From the NCBI RefSeq assembly GCF_004339015.1, contig NZ_SMFQ01000005.1, forward strand, positions 248,001 through 312,000: a stretch of 64,000 nucleotides of DNA, read 5' to 3'. Made by a program: the position numbers and the translations under genes. A model generated the notes under the pieces. That model was not told where the DNA came from and searched no databases. It saw only the letters and a program-made list of their open reading frames with translations. Source of the stretch: Cocleimonas flava. Lineage in GTDB: Bacteria; Pseudomonadota; Gammaproteobacteria; Thiotrichales; Thiotrichaceae. This document shows, in pieces, positions 49,748 to 57,341 of the stretch; position 1 is the stretch's first letter; each line of letters starts with the position of its first letter.

Positions 49748-50314
49748 GTGAATTCAAAAAAAATACTATATGCCCTGATAGCCATTGTGACTGTGGCCTA
49801 TCCCTTTATCGTCTATTTCAGTCTCGATAAATTTGGACCTTCTCTGCTTTCTTTGGCGCTTTTTATTATTTTACTAGCACGAGTCATTCTAAGAGGCGAA
49901 TTTCAAAGACCGGAACAATATGCCCAACTGATTTTAGTAGGTGGATTGTGTGTAATTGCGGCATGGTTTAATAGTGAAGAATTACTTCGTTATTATCCCG
50001 TCATGATGAATCTTGCTTTTGCAGGATTTTTTGCGTTGTCACTCACCACTGAAACATCCCTGGTTGAACGCTTTGCCCAGATGTTTATGAAAGAAATTCC
50101 CGATGAAGGTCGGCAGTATATGAGAAACCTTTCGATGGTCTGGGCCGTTATTCTTATTGTTAACGCAGCCATAGCCTTCTACACCGCATGCTGTCTTTCA
50201 CTTCAAGCCTGGACTTTCTATAATGGCTTTTTAGCGTATATTTTCCTCGGTGGTTTTATGGCCCTTGAATACGGTTACCGTCAAATTCACATTAAAAGAC
50301 ACGAAGAAAAATGA
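49748..50314 (+). CDS. COG4648-type membrane protein of aryl-polyene clusters
   Basis: Hydrophobic protein of 188 residues with about six helices (roughly 5-23, 28-47, 60-77, 83-102, 133-155, 163-181). The segment SLVERFAQMFMKEIPDEGRQYMR in the cytosolic loop resembles the small membrane protein found with pigment genes in E. coli and Vibrio. The exact role, perhaps helping export or precursor handling, is unknown. It starts at GTG 49748 and overlaps the following dehydratase by ATGA. Confidence 0.7.
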   Translation: MNSKKILYALIAIVTVAYPFIVYFSLDKFGPSLLSLALFIILLARVILRGEFQRPEQYAQLILVGGLCVIAAWFNSEELLRYYPVMMNLAFAGFFALSLTTETSLVERFAQMFMKEIPDEGRQYMRNLSMVWAVILIVNAAIAFYTACCLSLQAWTFYNGFLAYIFLGGFMALEYGYRQIHIKRHEEK

Positions 50315-50763
50315 CAGGAATGAATCAAATAATCAGTGCAGAAGAGTTAAATCAGCAATATCCTGAGAAGGATAAATGGCCAACATTCTCTGCGTATGAA
50401 ACACCCAGCATTTTACCTACAGATAACTCTTACGATGTCATTTGTGACATTCCTGCGAACTTATCCTATTTTAAAGGACACTTCCCAGATCAGGCTGTAT
50501 TACCAGGCGTGGTTCAGATTAACTGGGCGAATGATTTAGCGAAACGGATATTCAAATACGAAGAATTCAGAGGCGTTAATTCTTTAAAATTTAACACCAT
50601 GATTTTGCCTGAAACCAAGGTAATCTTATCGCTCACCTTAAGCCCTAAAAAACACACCGTGAAATTTCGATACACCTCGATCACAGAAGACGATTCAATG
50701 ACGGAAGAAAAGGATGAAATACTTTTTTCATCTGGCATATTCGTATTTTCAGAGGCTAAATAA
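50311..50763 (+). CDS. ApeI-like 3-hydroxyacyl-ACP dehydratase
   Basis: Hotdog-fold dehydratase of 150 residues. The motif FKGHFPDQAVLPGVVQINWA, with the His of GHFP and the LPGV-Q pattern, is typical of the aryl-polyene dehydratase ApeI. It removes water during each polyene extension cycle. It overlaps the membrane-protein gene and leads by 8 bp into the GT2 gene. The length is within family range. Confidence 0.87.
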   Translation: MTGMNQIISAEELNQQYPEKDKWPTFSAYETPSILPTDNSYDVICDIPANLSYFKGHFPDQAVLPGVVQINWANDLAKRIFKYEEFRGVNSLKFNTMILPETKVILSLTLSPKKHTVKFRYTSITEDDSMTEEKDEILFSSGIFVFSEAK

Positions 50764-50771
50764 TTTATATC

Positions 50772-51503
50772 ATGTCTTATTGTCTTGTCGTCCCTCATTA
50801 TAATCACTTCCAGTCTTTTGAAGCATTCTTGCCTAAGCTTGAATCATTAGGCCTAGCTTGCATTGTTGTTGATGATGGCAGCGATCAAGAACAACGCAAA
50901 AAGCTTGAGGAATTGCTCAGTAACTACCCTGAAATAACACTACTAAAACACGGATACAATCGGGGCAAAGGCGCAGCAATTTTGACTGCAGCCCATGCAG
51001 CAAGACAGGCTGGACATACTCACATCATTCAAATTGATGCCGATGGCCAGCACAATATCGATGATGTACAAGAACTCATATCACATAGCGAAAACAACCC
51101 ACACAAAATAGTTTCCGGTGCGCCCTATTTCGATGAGAGCGCCCCCAAAGCAAGAGTGTACGGCAGAAAGGTAACGAGCTTCTGGGTTGCGCTGGAAACT
51201 CTGTCGTTTGATATCAAAGATAGCTTGTGCGGTTTTAGAGTCTACCCACTTAAAGAGTTTGAAATTGTTTTTGATAATTACAATGTCGGCAAACGCATGA
51301 CATTTGATACGGATATTTTAGTCAAATCACATTGGGAAGGCATCAAAACCGACTTTATCGACACAAAAGTCATTTACATCGAAAACAATGTGTCTCATTT
51401 TCATTATATGAGAGATAATTTACTCTTAATCAAACTCCACACCAAGTTAATGCTAGGTATGCTGATTCGCATTCCTAAAATTATACTTCTAAAATTTAGC
51501 TAA
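50772..51503 (+). CDS. GT2-family glycosyltransferase
   Basis: GT-A fold enzyme of 243 residues with VVDDGSD, NRGKGAAILTAA and the metal-binding DADGQHN. It resembles dolichol-phosphate-mannose-synthase-like GT2 proteins of pigment clusters, in which a sugar may link the polyene to its lipid. Donor and acceptor cannot be told. It is followed 2 bp later by the LpxL-like gene. Confidence 0.87.
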   Translation: MSYCLVVPHYNHFQSFEAFLPKLESLGLACIVVDDGSDQEQRKKLEELLSNYPEITLLKHGYNRGKGAAILTAAHAARQAGHTHIIQIDADGQHNIDDVQELISHSENNPHKIVSGAPYFDESAPKARVYGRKVTSFWVALETLSFDIKDSLCGFRVYPLKEFEIVFDNYNVGKRMTFDTDILVKSHWEGIKTDFIDTKVIYIENNVSHFHYMRDNLLLIKLHTKLMLGMLIRIPKIILLKFS

Positions 51504-51505
51504 AC

Positions 51506-52537
51506 ATGAGTAATTCCAGTAACACTAAGAACAACGAGCAAACAGCCGCAAGTGACGATTCTCACTGGTCTTCCGCTCAGGAAGCTGGGACGTTGTTTGG
51601 GTTACGTTTTCTCTGGCTGATCCATAAAACGCTTGGACGCAAAGCTGTGTCTATATTGTTATTACCCACGGTTGCTTACTTTGTGATTTTTCGTGCTGAT
51701 TCACGTAAAGCATCGCAAGAATTCCTGAAAAACCATTACCAGCAATACCCTGACTTCTGGAAGCGCAAACCTAAGTTTTCCGACACTATTCGTCACTTCC
51801 GTCAATTCGCCGAAACTGTTGTCGATAAACTCTCATCCTGGTATGTGGAGCTTGATAGCGACCTATTTAAAATTCACTCACCAGAAGTCGTCGAAACCTT
51901 ACTAAACGATACTCGCGGACAACTGATTATTGGTTCTCATTTTGGCAATCTGGAATTCTGCCGTGGCTTTATGCATCGCTATAAAGACAAATCAATCAAC
52001 GTATTACTTCATGATAAGCATTCACAGAACTACACCAACATCATGGCTCAATTGAACCCAGATTCGAGACTCAATGTGTATCAGGTTGATGAGTTCAATA
52101 TCAATACGATCCTGTCTTTTAAGGAAAAGTTAGATGCAGGAGAATGGCTCTTTATAGCAGGAGACAGAATTCCACTAACAGGCGTGGAGCGTACGGTCAC
52201 TGTAGATTTCTTTAATAAAAAAGCGGCATTACCGATTGGCCCTTATTTACTGGCGAAGGCATTAGATTGCCCAGTAAAACTAATGTTTTCTTACCAAGAC
52301 TTTGCAGATAAATCTGGGCAGATACAATTTGAAGTGGTCGACTTCGCTGAAAAGATTGTACTAAGCCGCAAACAACGACAAAGCGATATTGAGAACTACG
52401 CACAAAGGTTTGCCACAGAATTAGAAAAGCAGTGCGCTAAAGCGCCTTTTCAATGGTTTAATTTTTATGATTTCTGGCTACCTGAAGAAAACACTCAGGA
52501 ACAAATTAACACTATCGCTAACAAGGAAGTAGCATGA
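51506..52537 (+). CDS. LpxL/HtrB-family acyltransferase
   Basis: Membrane-associated acyltransferase of 343 residues. The catalytic His-x4-Glu occurs in GSHFGNLEFCRG. One hydrophobic segment near residues 45-62 anchors it. It probably transfers an acyl (perhaps the polyene) chain to a lipid carrier, as proposed for pigment clusters. It overlaps the dehydratase at 52534 by ATGA. Confidence 0.85.
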   Translation: MSNSSNTKNNEQTAASDDSHWSSAQEAGTLFGLRFLWLIHKTLGRKAVSILLLPTVAYFVIFRADSRKASQEFLKNHYQQYPDFWKRKPKFSDTIRHFRQFAETVVDKLSSWYVELDSDLFKIHSPEVVETLLNDTRGQLIIGSHFGNLEFCRGFMHRYKDKSINVLLHDKHSQNYTNIMAQLNPDSRLNVYQVDEFNINTILSFKEKLDAGEWLFIAGDRIPLTGVERTVTVDFFNKKAALPIGPYLLAKALDCPVKLMFSYQDFADKSGQIQFEVVDFAEKIVLSRKQRQSDIENYAQRFATELEKQCAKAPFQWFNFYDFWLPEENTQEQINTIANKEVA

Positions 52538-53007
52538 GCGATTTAGCAACACGCTTTGACCCAGAAATATTAACATTAATTCCACACCGCCCACCTATGC
52601 TGTTGATTAACAGGATATTGGAAGTTGGCGAAAAACAATCGAGTGCTGAGGTGTTTATCGACATGGAAACCCCTTTTTATGAAAAAGATTTTGGCGTACC
52701 AGCAACCATTGGTTTGGAATTCATGGGACAAACTGCTGCGTTAATCGCAGGCAATCAAGCGATAAAAAATCCGGCAGATGCCAAGCTTGGTTTTTTACTG
52801 GGAACTCGAAAATACCAATCCAAACTATCTTATTTTAAAGAAAACAGTGTACTGGTCGTCGAATGCAGCGAAAGCGCTATGGTAGGAGAAACTCTGGCAA
52901 GTTTTAGTTGTACAATTCGTTATAAAGACGAAGCAGAAATCATTGCCACTGCCAACTTATCTGTACTTCGTCAGCCAATAAATAAATCACCTGTAGAGAA
53001 TCATTAA
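52534..53007 (+). CDS. ApeP-like 3-hydroxyacyl-ACP dehydratase
   Basis: Second hotdog dehydratase, 157 residues. LIPHRPPMLLINRILEV is the characteristic opening, and EFMGQTAALIAGNQA holds the central helix. In E. coli the two dehydratases work together. It starts at an ATGA overlap and is followed 2 bp later by the second KS gene. Confidence 0.85.
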   Translation: MSDLATRFDPEILTLIPHRPPMLLINRILEVGEKQSSAEVFIDMETPFYEKDFGVPATIGLEFMGQTAALIAGNQAIKNPADAKLGFLLGTRKYQSKLSYFKENSVLVVECSESAMVGETLASFSCTIRYKDEAEIIATANLSVLRQPINKSPVENH

Positions 53008-53009
53008 TA

Positions 53010-54257
53010 ATGCCAGCTTCATCAAAATTACCCAATCGAGTCGTTATCACTGGCGCTGGCAATATCTCGTCAATGGGCTCAACCTGGGAAGAAATAAAAA
53101 CATCTTTTGAAAGCAAACAATCAAAAGTGTGTTACATGGAAGAATGGGATCAATACCCCGAGCTTAAAACGCGTCTGGCTGCACCCATCAAAGACTTTGA
53201 GCTACCAGACACCTATCGCCTAAAAAAGAAAAGAAGCATGGGTAGAGTGGCACAGATGGCTGTACGTGCCACTGAATTAGCGCTTAAAGAATCAGGTTTG
53301 TATGGTGAAGATGTAATTACTAACGGTCAGACAGGCGTGAGCTTTGGCTCTGCAACGGGCAGCAGCGCGGGTGCTGTAGAATTCTTCAGCATGCTCGAAG
53401 AACAGTCGATGGAACGCATCAATACCACCACCTATATTCGCATGATGAGCCACACAGCAGCGGTGAATATAGGCATATATTTTGGCACCAAAGGACGCGT
53501 ATACACAACCTCAAGCGCTTGTGTCGCAGGGAGCCAGGGCATTGGTTATGCCTATGAAGCGATTCAGTCGGGCAAACAAAAAGTCATGATTGCTGGTGGC
53601 GCAGAAGAACTTTGCCCAACTCAGGCAGCGGTGTTCGATACCATCTTTGCTGCCAGTATCACCAATGACACCCCCCACCTTTCGCCCCGTCCTTTTGATA
53701 AAGATCGTGATGGTCTTGTATTAGGCGAAGGCGCTAGCTCATTGATATTAGAGTCTTACGATCACGCTAAAGAACGCGGCGCTACTATTCTTGCTGAAAT
53801 CATAGGATACGGTACAAACTCAGACGGCTCGCATATCATGCGACCAAATCAGGAGACCATGCAAAGCGTGATGCAAATGAGCCTTGATGATGCCGGAGTT
53901 ACAGCAGATCAAATTGGTTATGTTAGCGCGCACGCCACAGCGACCGAATACGGCGATATCGCAGAATCACAAGCGACGTTAAATGTACTCGGCAAAAAGC
54001 CAACCAGCTCGATTAAAAGCTATACTGCGCATAGTCTTGGTGCCTGTGGTGCATTTGAATTGTACTCCACTATCCAGATGATGAATGAAGGCTGGTTCGC
54101 GCCCACACTAAACCTAACTGAAGTTGATCCAAGGTGTGCTGATTTAGATTATATCCAGGGTGATCTGAGAGCGATTGATACTGATATGGTTATGAGCAAT
54201 AACTTTGCATTTGGCGGGATAAATACATCTTTAATTGTAAAAAAGTTTAAAGATTAA
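53010..54257 (+). CDS. Beta-ketoacyl synthase (FabF/ApeO type, second KS)
   Basis: Elongating KS of 415 residues with the triad Cys171 (SSACVAGSQ), His308 (SAHATATEY) and His341 (AHSLGACGA). The segment VYTTSSACVAGSQGIGYAYE closely resembles ApeO. It is probably the partner of the chain-length-factor-like protein and extends with malonyl-ACP. It is the last gene of the plus-strand operon and is followed by a terminator-like repeat. Confidence 0.92.
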   Translation: MPASSKLPNRVVITGAGNISSMGSTWEEIKTSFESKQSKVCYMEEWDQYPELKTRLAAPIKDFELPDTYRLKKKRSMGRVAQMAVRATELALKESGLYGEDVITNGQTGVSFGSATGSSAGAVEFFSMLEEQSMERINTTTYIRMMSHTAAVNIGIYFGTKGRVYTTSSACVAGSQGIGYAYEAIQSGKQKVMIAGGAEELCPTQAAVFDTIFAASITNDTPHLSPRPFDKDRDGLVLGEGASSLILESYDHAKERGATILAEIIGYGTNSDGSHIMRPNQETMQSVMQMSLDDAGVTADQIGYVSAHATATEYGDIAESQATLNVLGKKPTSSIKSYTAHSLGACGAFELYSTIQMMNEGWFAPTLNLTEVDPRCADLDYIQGDLRAIDTDMVMSNNFAFGGINTSLIVKKFKD

Positions 54258-54266
54258 TTAGACAAA

Positions 54267-54294
54267 GTCACCCCCCTACTTTGAGGCACTTTTT
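54267..54294 (+). repeat. Dispersed G/C-run repeat, copy 11, between the two pigment operons
   Basis: GTCACCCCCCTACTTTGAGG then CACTTTTT, placed 10 bp after the second KS stop and just before the convergent cupin gene stop. It could end the plus-strand operon. Confidence 0.86.
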
Positions 54295-54299
54295 CCACA

Positions 54300-55175
54300 C
54301 TAAGCGCTAGGGATGTTCCTGTTTGTTATCTCAACCGCTTTTCTCTCGTTTCTATCATTCCAGGCTTGTCCGCGAGTTTTACGCATCAACCCTTCTACCG
54401 TTCTGGTCACGAAAATATTTTTTAATAGACTTAAACGCTGACTAAACTTGGTAGGAAATGCACGCAAGGTCATGGAAAAGCCAATGTCTTCATAGACAAT
54501 ATAATGCCAATAACCAGAGGGGATGAATAAAGCATCGCCGTGCTTTAATTCTGCTTCGTAACCTTTTACGTACTTTAACGCAGGGTATTTTTCAAAATCA
54601 GGATTTAAAAAATCCACATCGTATAAAGCACTGAAAGAGAACGGCACTTTATACATAAATTGGGTTTGTTCTGGCGGAATAAGTAATACTTTTTTAACAC
54701 CACCAAAATGACAAAGAATCAGGTTCGCCAGATCAATATCGTAATGCATCTGGACTTTGGCGCCACGCCCACCAACGAATAAAACTGGTAGTTTCTTAAA
54801 GAACTTAAGACCGATATCAGGATAGGAAAAATCCTTAATCATCTGAGGTGCATTATTCAGGATATTATAAAAAAACATGCGTAAATCGTTTTCGCCGTTT
54901 TTCAGTAAATTCAAGTAATCACGCAACGGCATTTCCCTCGCAGCAGCATGTTGATGTGATTTGCCTACGGCTGGTTTACTGCTGTACACAGGTACAACCT
55001 CATCACCCAGGGTTTCAATTAAATAATCGACATCCCATTTTTCTTTGGCAGGCCAGTCTTCCATAAGAGTGGGTAAGATTACCGGAATGCCAGTATCTTT
55101 ATGATTTTTGAAAAATTGCTCCTTGGTAATTTCCGAAACACGCTTTACTTTATTGGGGGCAATTTTTTCAAACAT
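54300..55175 (-). CDS. Cupin_8/JmjC-like Fe(II)/2-oxoglutarate oxygenase
   Basis: Protein of 291 residues. The iron facial triad is visible as His144-x-Asp146 (QMHYDID) and His224 (SGYWHYIVYED). HFGGVKKVLLIPPEQ and KHGDALFIPSGYWH are hallmark strands of cupin_8 (JmjC) proteins. It is probably a hydroxylase. Within the pigment operon a tailoring hydroxylation of the aryl head or polyene is inferred. It starts 1 bp after halogenase 2, so the two are probably produced together. Its presence is not usual for E. coli-type aryl-polyene clusters. Confidence 0.8.
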   Translation of the reverse strand: MFEKIAPNKVKRVSEITKEQFFKNHKDTGIPVILPTLMEDWPAKEKWDVDYLIETLGDEVVPVYSSKPAVGKSHQHAAAREMPLRDYLNLLKNGENDLRMFFYNILNNAPQMIKDFSYPDIGLKFFKKLPVLFVGGRGAKVQMHYDIDLANLILCHFGGVKKVLLIPPEQTQFMYKVPFSFSALYDVDFLNPDFEKYPALKYVKGYEAELKHGDALFIPSGYWHYIVYEDIGFSMTLRAFPTKFSQRLSLLKNIFVTRTVEGLMRKTRGQAWNDRNERKAVEITNRNIPSA

Positions 55176-55176
55176 A

Positions 55177-56493
55177 TCAGTGACTATTCTGTTCTTTTTT
55201 TGTAAAGGGTTTTACCGCATAGCCGTTCAAGACTTCCTGATCCTTCAATAGCTGACGGCAGCCATGATACAACAGGGATTGATTTACCTTAGAACGGGTT
55301 TTGATACCAGTGACCATCGATGAAATTATTCTGCTGTATAACTTCTCAGCCATTTTACCCACAACCGACGACTTGGGATTTTCCAGTATGGACTTGCCCT
55401 GTTCGGACAAACTCATCAATCGACCATCGTAAAAATAGTCAATGAGTGTCGTCCACGACTGATGCCAGCTATTTACCTGTTGTGAGTATTTTTCTAGATT
55501 CGCCGTGGTAATTTTAGGACTACTGAATACGATTTCATCAATGCTTTGTGCCGCATTTAATGCCATAAAAACACCTGGGGAAAGCATTGGGTCGACAAAA
55601 CCAAAAGCATCACCCAGCATAACCCAGCCCTTTCCATAGCCTTTCTCAGAAAGTAATTGGTAATTGGAATAACGCATGACTTTGCTAATACGTTTGGCAT
55701 TCTTTCCTTCATCTTTTAGCAAGGAATTGTGTTTAATCACATTATCTAAACGCTCTTCCGGGGTATCTCCGTAACTCTTGGCGGCCTGTTTATTGAGCAC
55801 CACACCGACAGATAATTTTCCTTTTAAAGGAATTTGCCATGACCAGCCGTGATCTAAGATGGAAACAACAATTTGGCCTTCAATCACTTCTTTGTATTCG
55901 AAGTTCTCAAAATGAGCAAAATACGCAACATCATCGCGACCACCACGTTTTGCCGGAATATCAAGCAAGCGGCTAAAAAGACGACTTCTACCTGACGCAT
56001 CAATCAAAATATCTGGATGTGTTTCTGTACACAACCCAGCATCATTCAAAGACGCTTCAGACAACATTAAATCTCGGTCTGAATTCTCAGGTGTTAATTC
56101 TAATGTCGCTTTTTTATTCACAAAACGAACACCAACCTCTTCAGCGCGTTGGCGTATCAGTGAATCTAGTTGTGGGCGAGGCGTATTGTAAGAAAAGTTA
56201 GGATAACGTTTACCGGGCGTTTGAAACGGGATATCCATGCGTATGCCACTGCCATGCCTAAAGGATGCACCCCGTTTAATTTGTGAAATAGCGGCGACTT
56301 TTTCTTCAATTCCTAAGCGACGGAAAATGGGCACGACTGCGGGCAAATTTGATTCGCCTACGATTAATTCTGGTTTGCTCAAATTATCATAAATAGTGAC
56401 CGCGATACCTCTCTCGATGAGAAAGCACCCTAGCGCGCAGCCTGATGGCCCCGCACCTATAATCGCAACACTTTTAACTTGTTTATCCATCAC
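55177..56493 (-). CDS. Flavin-dependent halogenase-like enzyme 2
   Basis: FAD-dependent enzyme of 438 residues. GAGPSG (13-18) opens the nucleotide domain, VGESN at 45-49 and Lys73-Arg-Gly-Ala-Ser-Phe (IKRGASF) match the halogenase lysine region. The WxWxIP motif is exact as Trp217-Ser-Trp219-Gln-Ile-Pro222 (HGWSWQIPLKG). GDAFGFVDPMLSPGVFMAL is the third FAD region. Compared with halogenase 1 it is shorter and resembles the phenolic or pyrrole halogenase group. It is paired with a cupin oxygenase gene. Confidence 0.82.
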   Translation of the reverse strand: MMDKQVKSVAIIGAGPSGCALGCFLIERGIAVTIYDNLSKPELIVGESNLPAVVPIFRRLGIEEKVAAISQIKRGASFRHGSGIRMDIPFQTPGKRYPNFSYNTPRPQLDSLIRQRAEEVGVRFVNKKATLELTPENSDRDLMLSEASLNDAGLCTETHPDILIDASGRSRLFSRLLDIPAKRGGRDDVAYFAHFENFEYKEVIEGQIVVSILDHGWSWQIPLKGKLSVGVVLNKQAAKSYGDTPEERLDNVIKHNSLLKDEGKNAKRISKVMRYSNYQLLSEKGYGKGWVMLGDAFGFVDPMLSPGVFMALNAAQSIDEIVFSSPKITTANLEKYSQQVNSWHQSWTTLIDYFYDGRLMSLSEQGKSILENPKSSVVGKMAEKLYSRIISSMVTGIKTRSKVNQSLLYHGCRQLLKDQEVLNGYAVKPFTKKEQNSH

Positions 56494-56560
56494 TTTTTGA
56501 TTGTTGGTTTGCTTAAGTATTGATTTTCATTAAATGCTAAAACTATTTGTTCATCGCAAG

Positions 56561-57304
56561 CTAACACATGCCACCATTGACGCTAATCGTTTGGCGCGTG
56601 ATATAAGCCGCTTTATCAGAAAACAGAAAACTAATGGTTGATGATATATCACTGGCTTGACCAAAAGTGCCCATCGGGATCATCTTCTTAGCTTCTTTGA
56701 CATAGGCTTCTTCCTTAAAAAGACCCTCAGTCATATCTGTTTCGATAACTCCGGGAGCAACCGAATTGACAGTGATTTTACGTTTCGCCAATTCGATCGC
56801 GAGCGATTTACTGGCGCCTATAATACCTGCTTTGGCAGCACTGTAATTGACCTGACCACGGTTTCCGATTAAGCCAGAAACAGAGGTCAAGGTCACAATT
56901 CTACCGCCCTGTCTTAAACGAATCATAGGCATAATCAACGGATATAAAACGTTATAAAAGCCATCAAGATTAGTGTGGATCACACTATCCCACTGCTCGG
57001 CTTCCATCGCAGGGAATGCCGCATCATCAGCGATACCAGCATTACAAACAACACCATAGAAAGCCCCGTTTTTCTCTAAATCTGCCTCTAACAACGCTTT
57101 GGTTTGTTCTCTATCACCAATATCAAATTGCATGATCTGACCTGAGCCACCTGCTTTATCGATAAGCTCAAGCACTTCATCCGCAGCTTTTTGATTACTA
57201 TTGTAATGCACAGTGACATCAAAGCCATCAGCGGCCAGTTCGATAGCGGTTGCCTTGCCGATACCCCGACTTGCGCCAGTGACCAATACTCTTTTTTTAC
57301 TCAT
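56561..57304 (-). CDS. 3-oxoacyl-ACP reductase (FabG/ApeQ type)
   Basis: SDR-fold ketoreductase of 247 residues. The NADPH motif is TGASRGIG near residues 9-16, the catalytic Ser is in TLTSVSGLIG and the Tyr-x-x-x-Lys in YSAAK. It ends with ITRQTISVNGGMC. It reduces the beta-keto group in each polyene extension round. It lies between the MMPL exporter and halogenase 2. Confidence 0.92.
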   Translation of the reverse strand: MSKKRVLVTGASRGIGKATAIELAADGFDVTVHYNSNQKAADEVLELIDKAGGSGQIMQFDIGDREQTKALLEADLEKNGAFYGVVCNAGIADDAAFPAMEAEQWDSVIHTNLDGFYNVLYPLIMPMIRLRQGGRIVTLTSVSGLIGNRGQVNYSAAKAGIIGASKSLAIELAKRKITVNSVAPGVIETDMTEGLFKEEAYVKEAKKMIPMGTFGQASDISSTISFLFSDKAAYITRQTISVNGGMC

Positions 57305-57341
57305 GATTTGTTTTCCATAACAGCGAACTCTATCGCTATTT

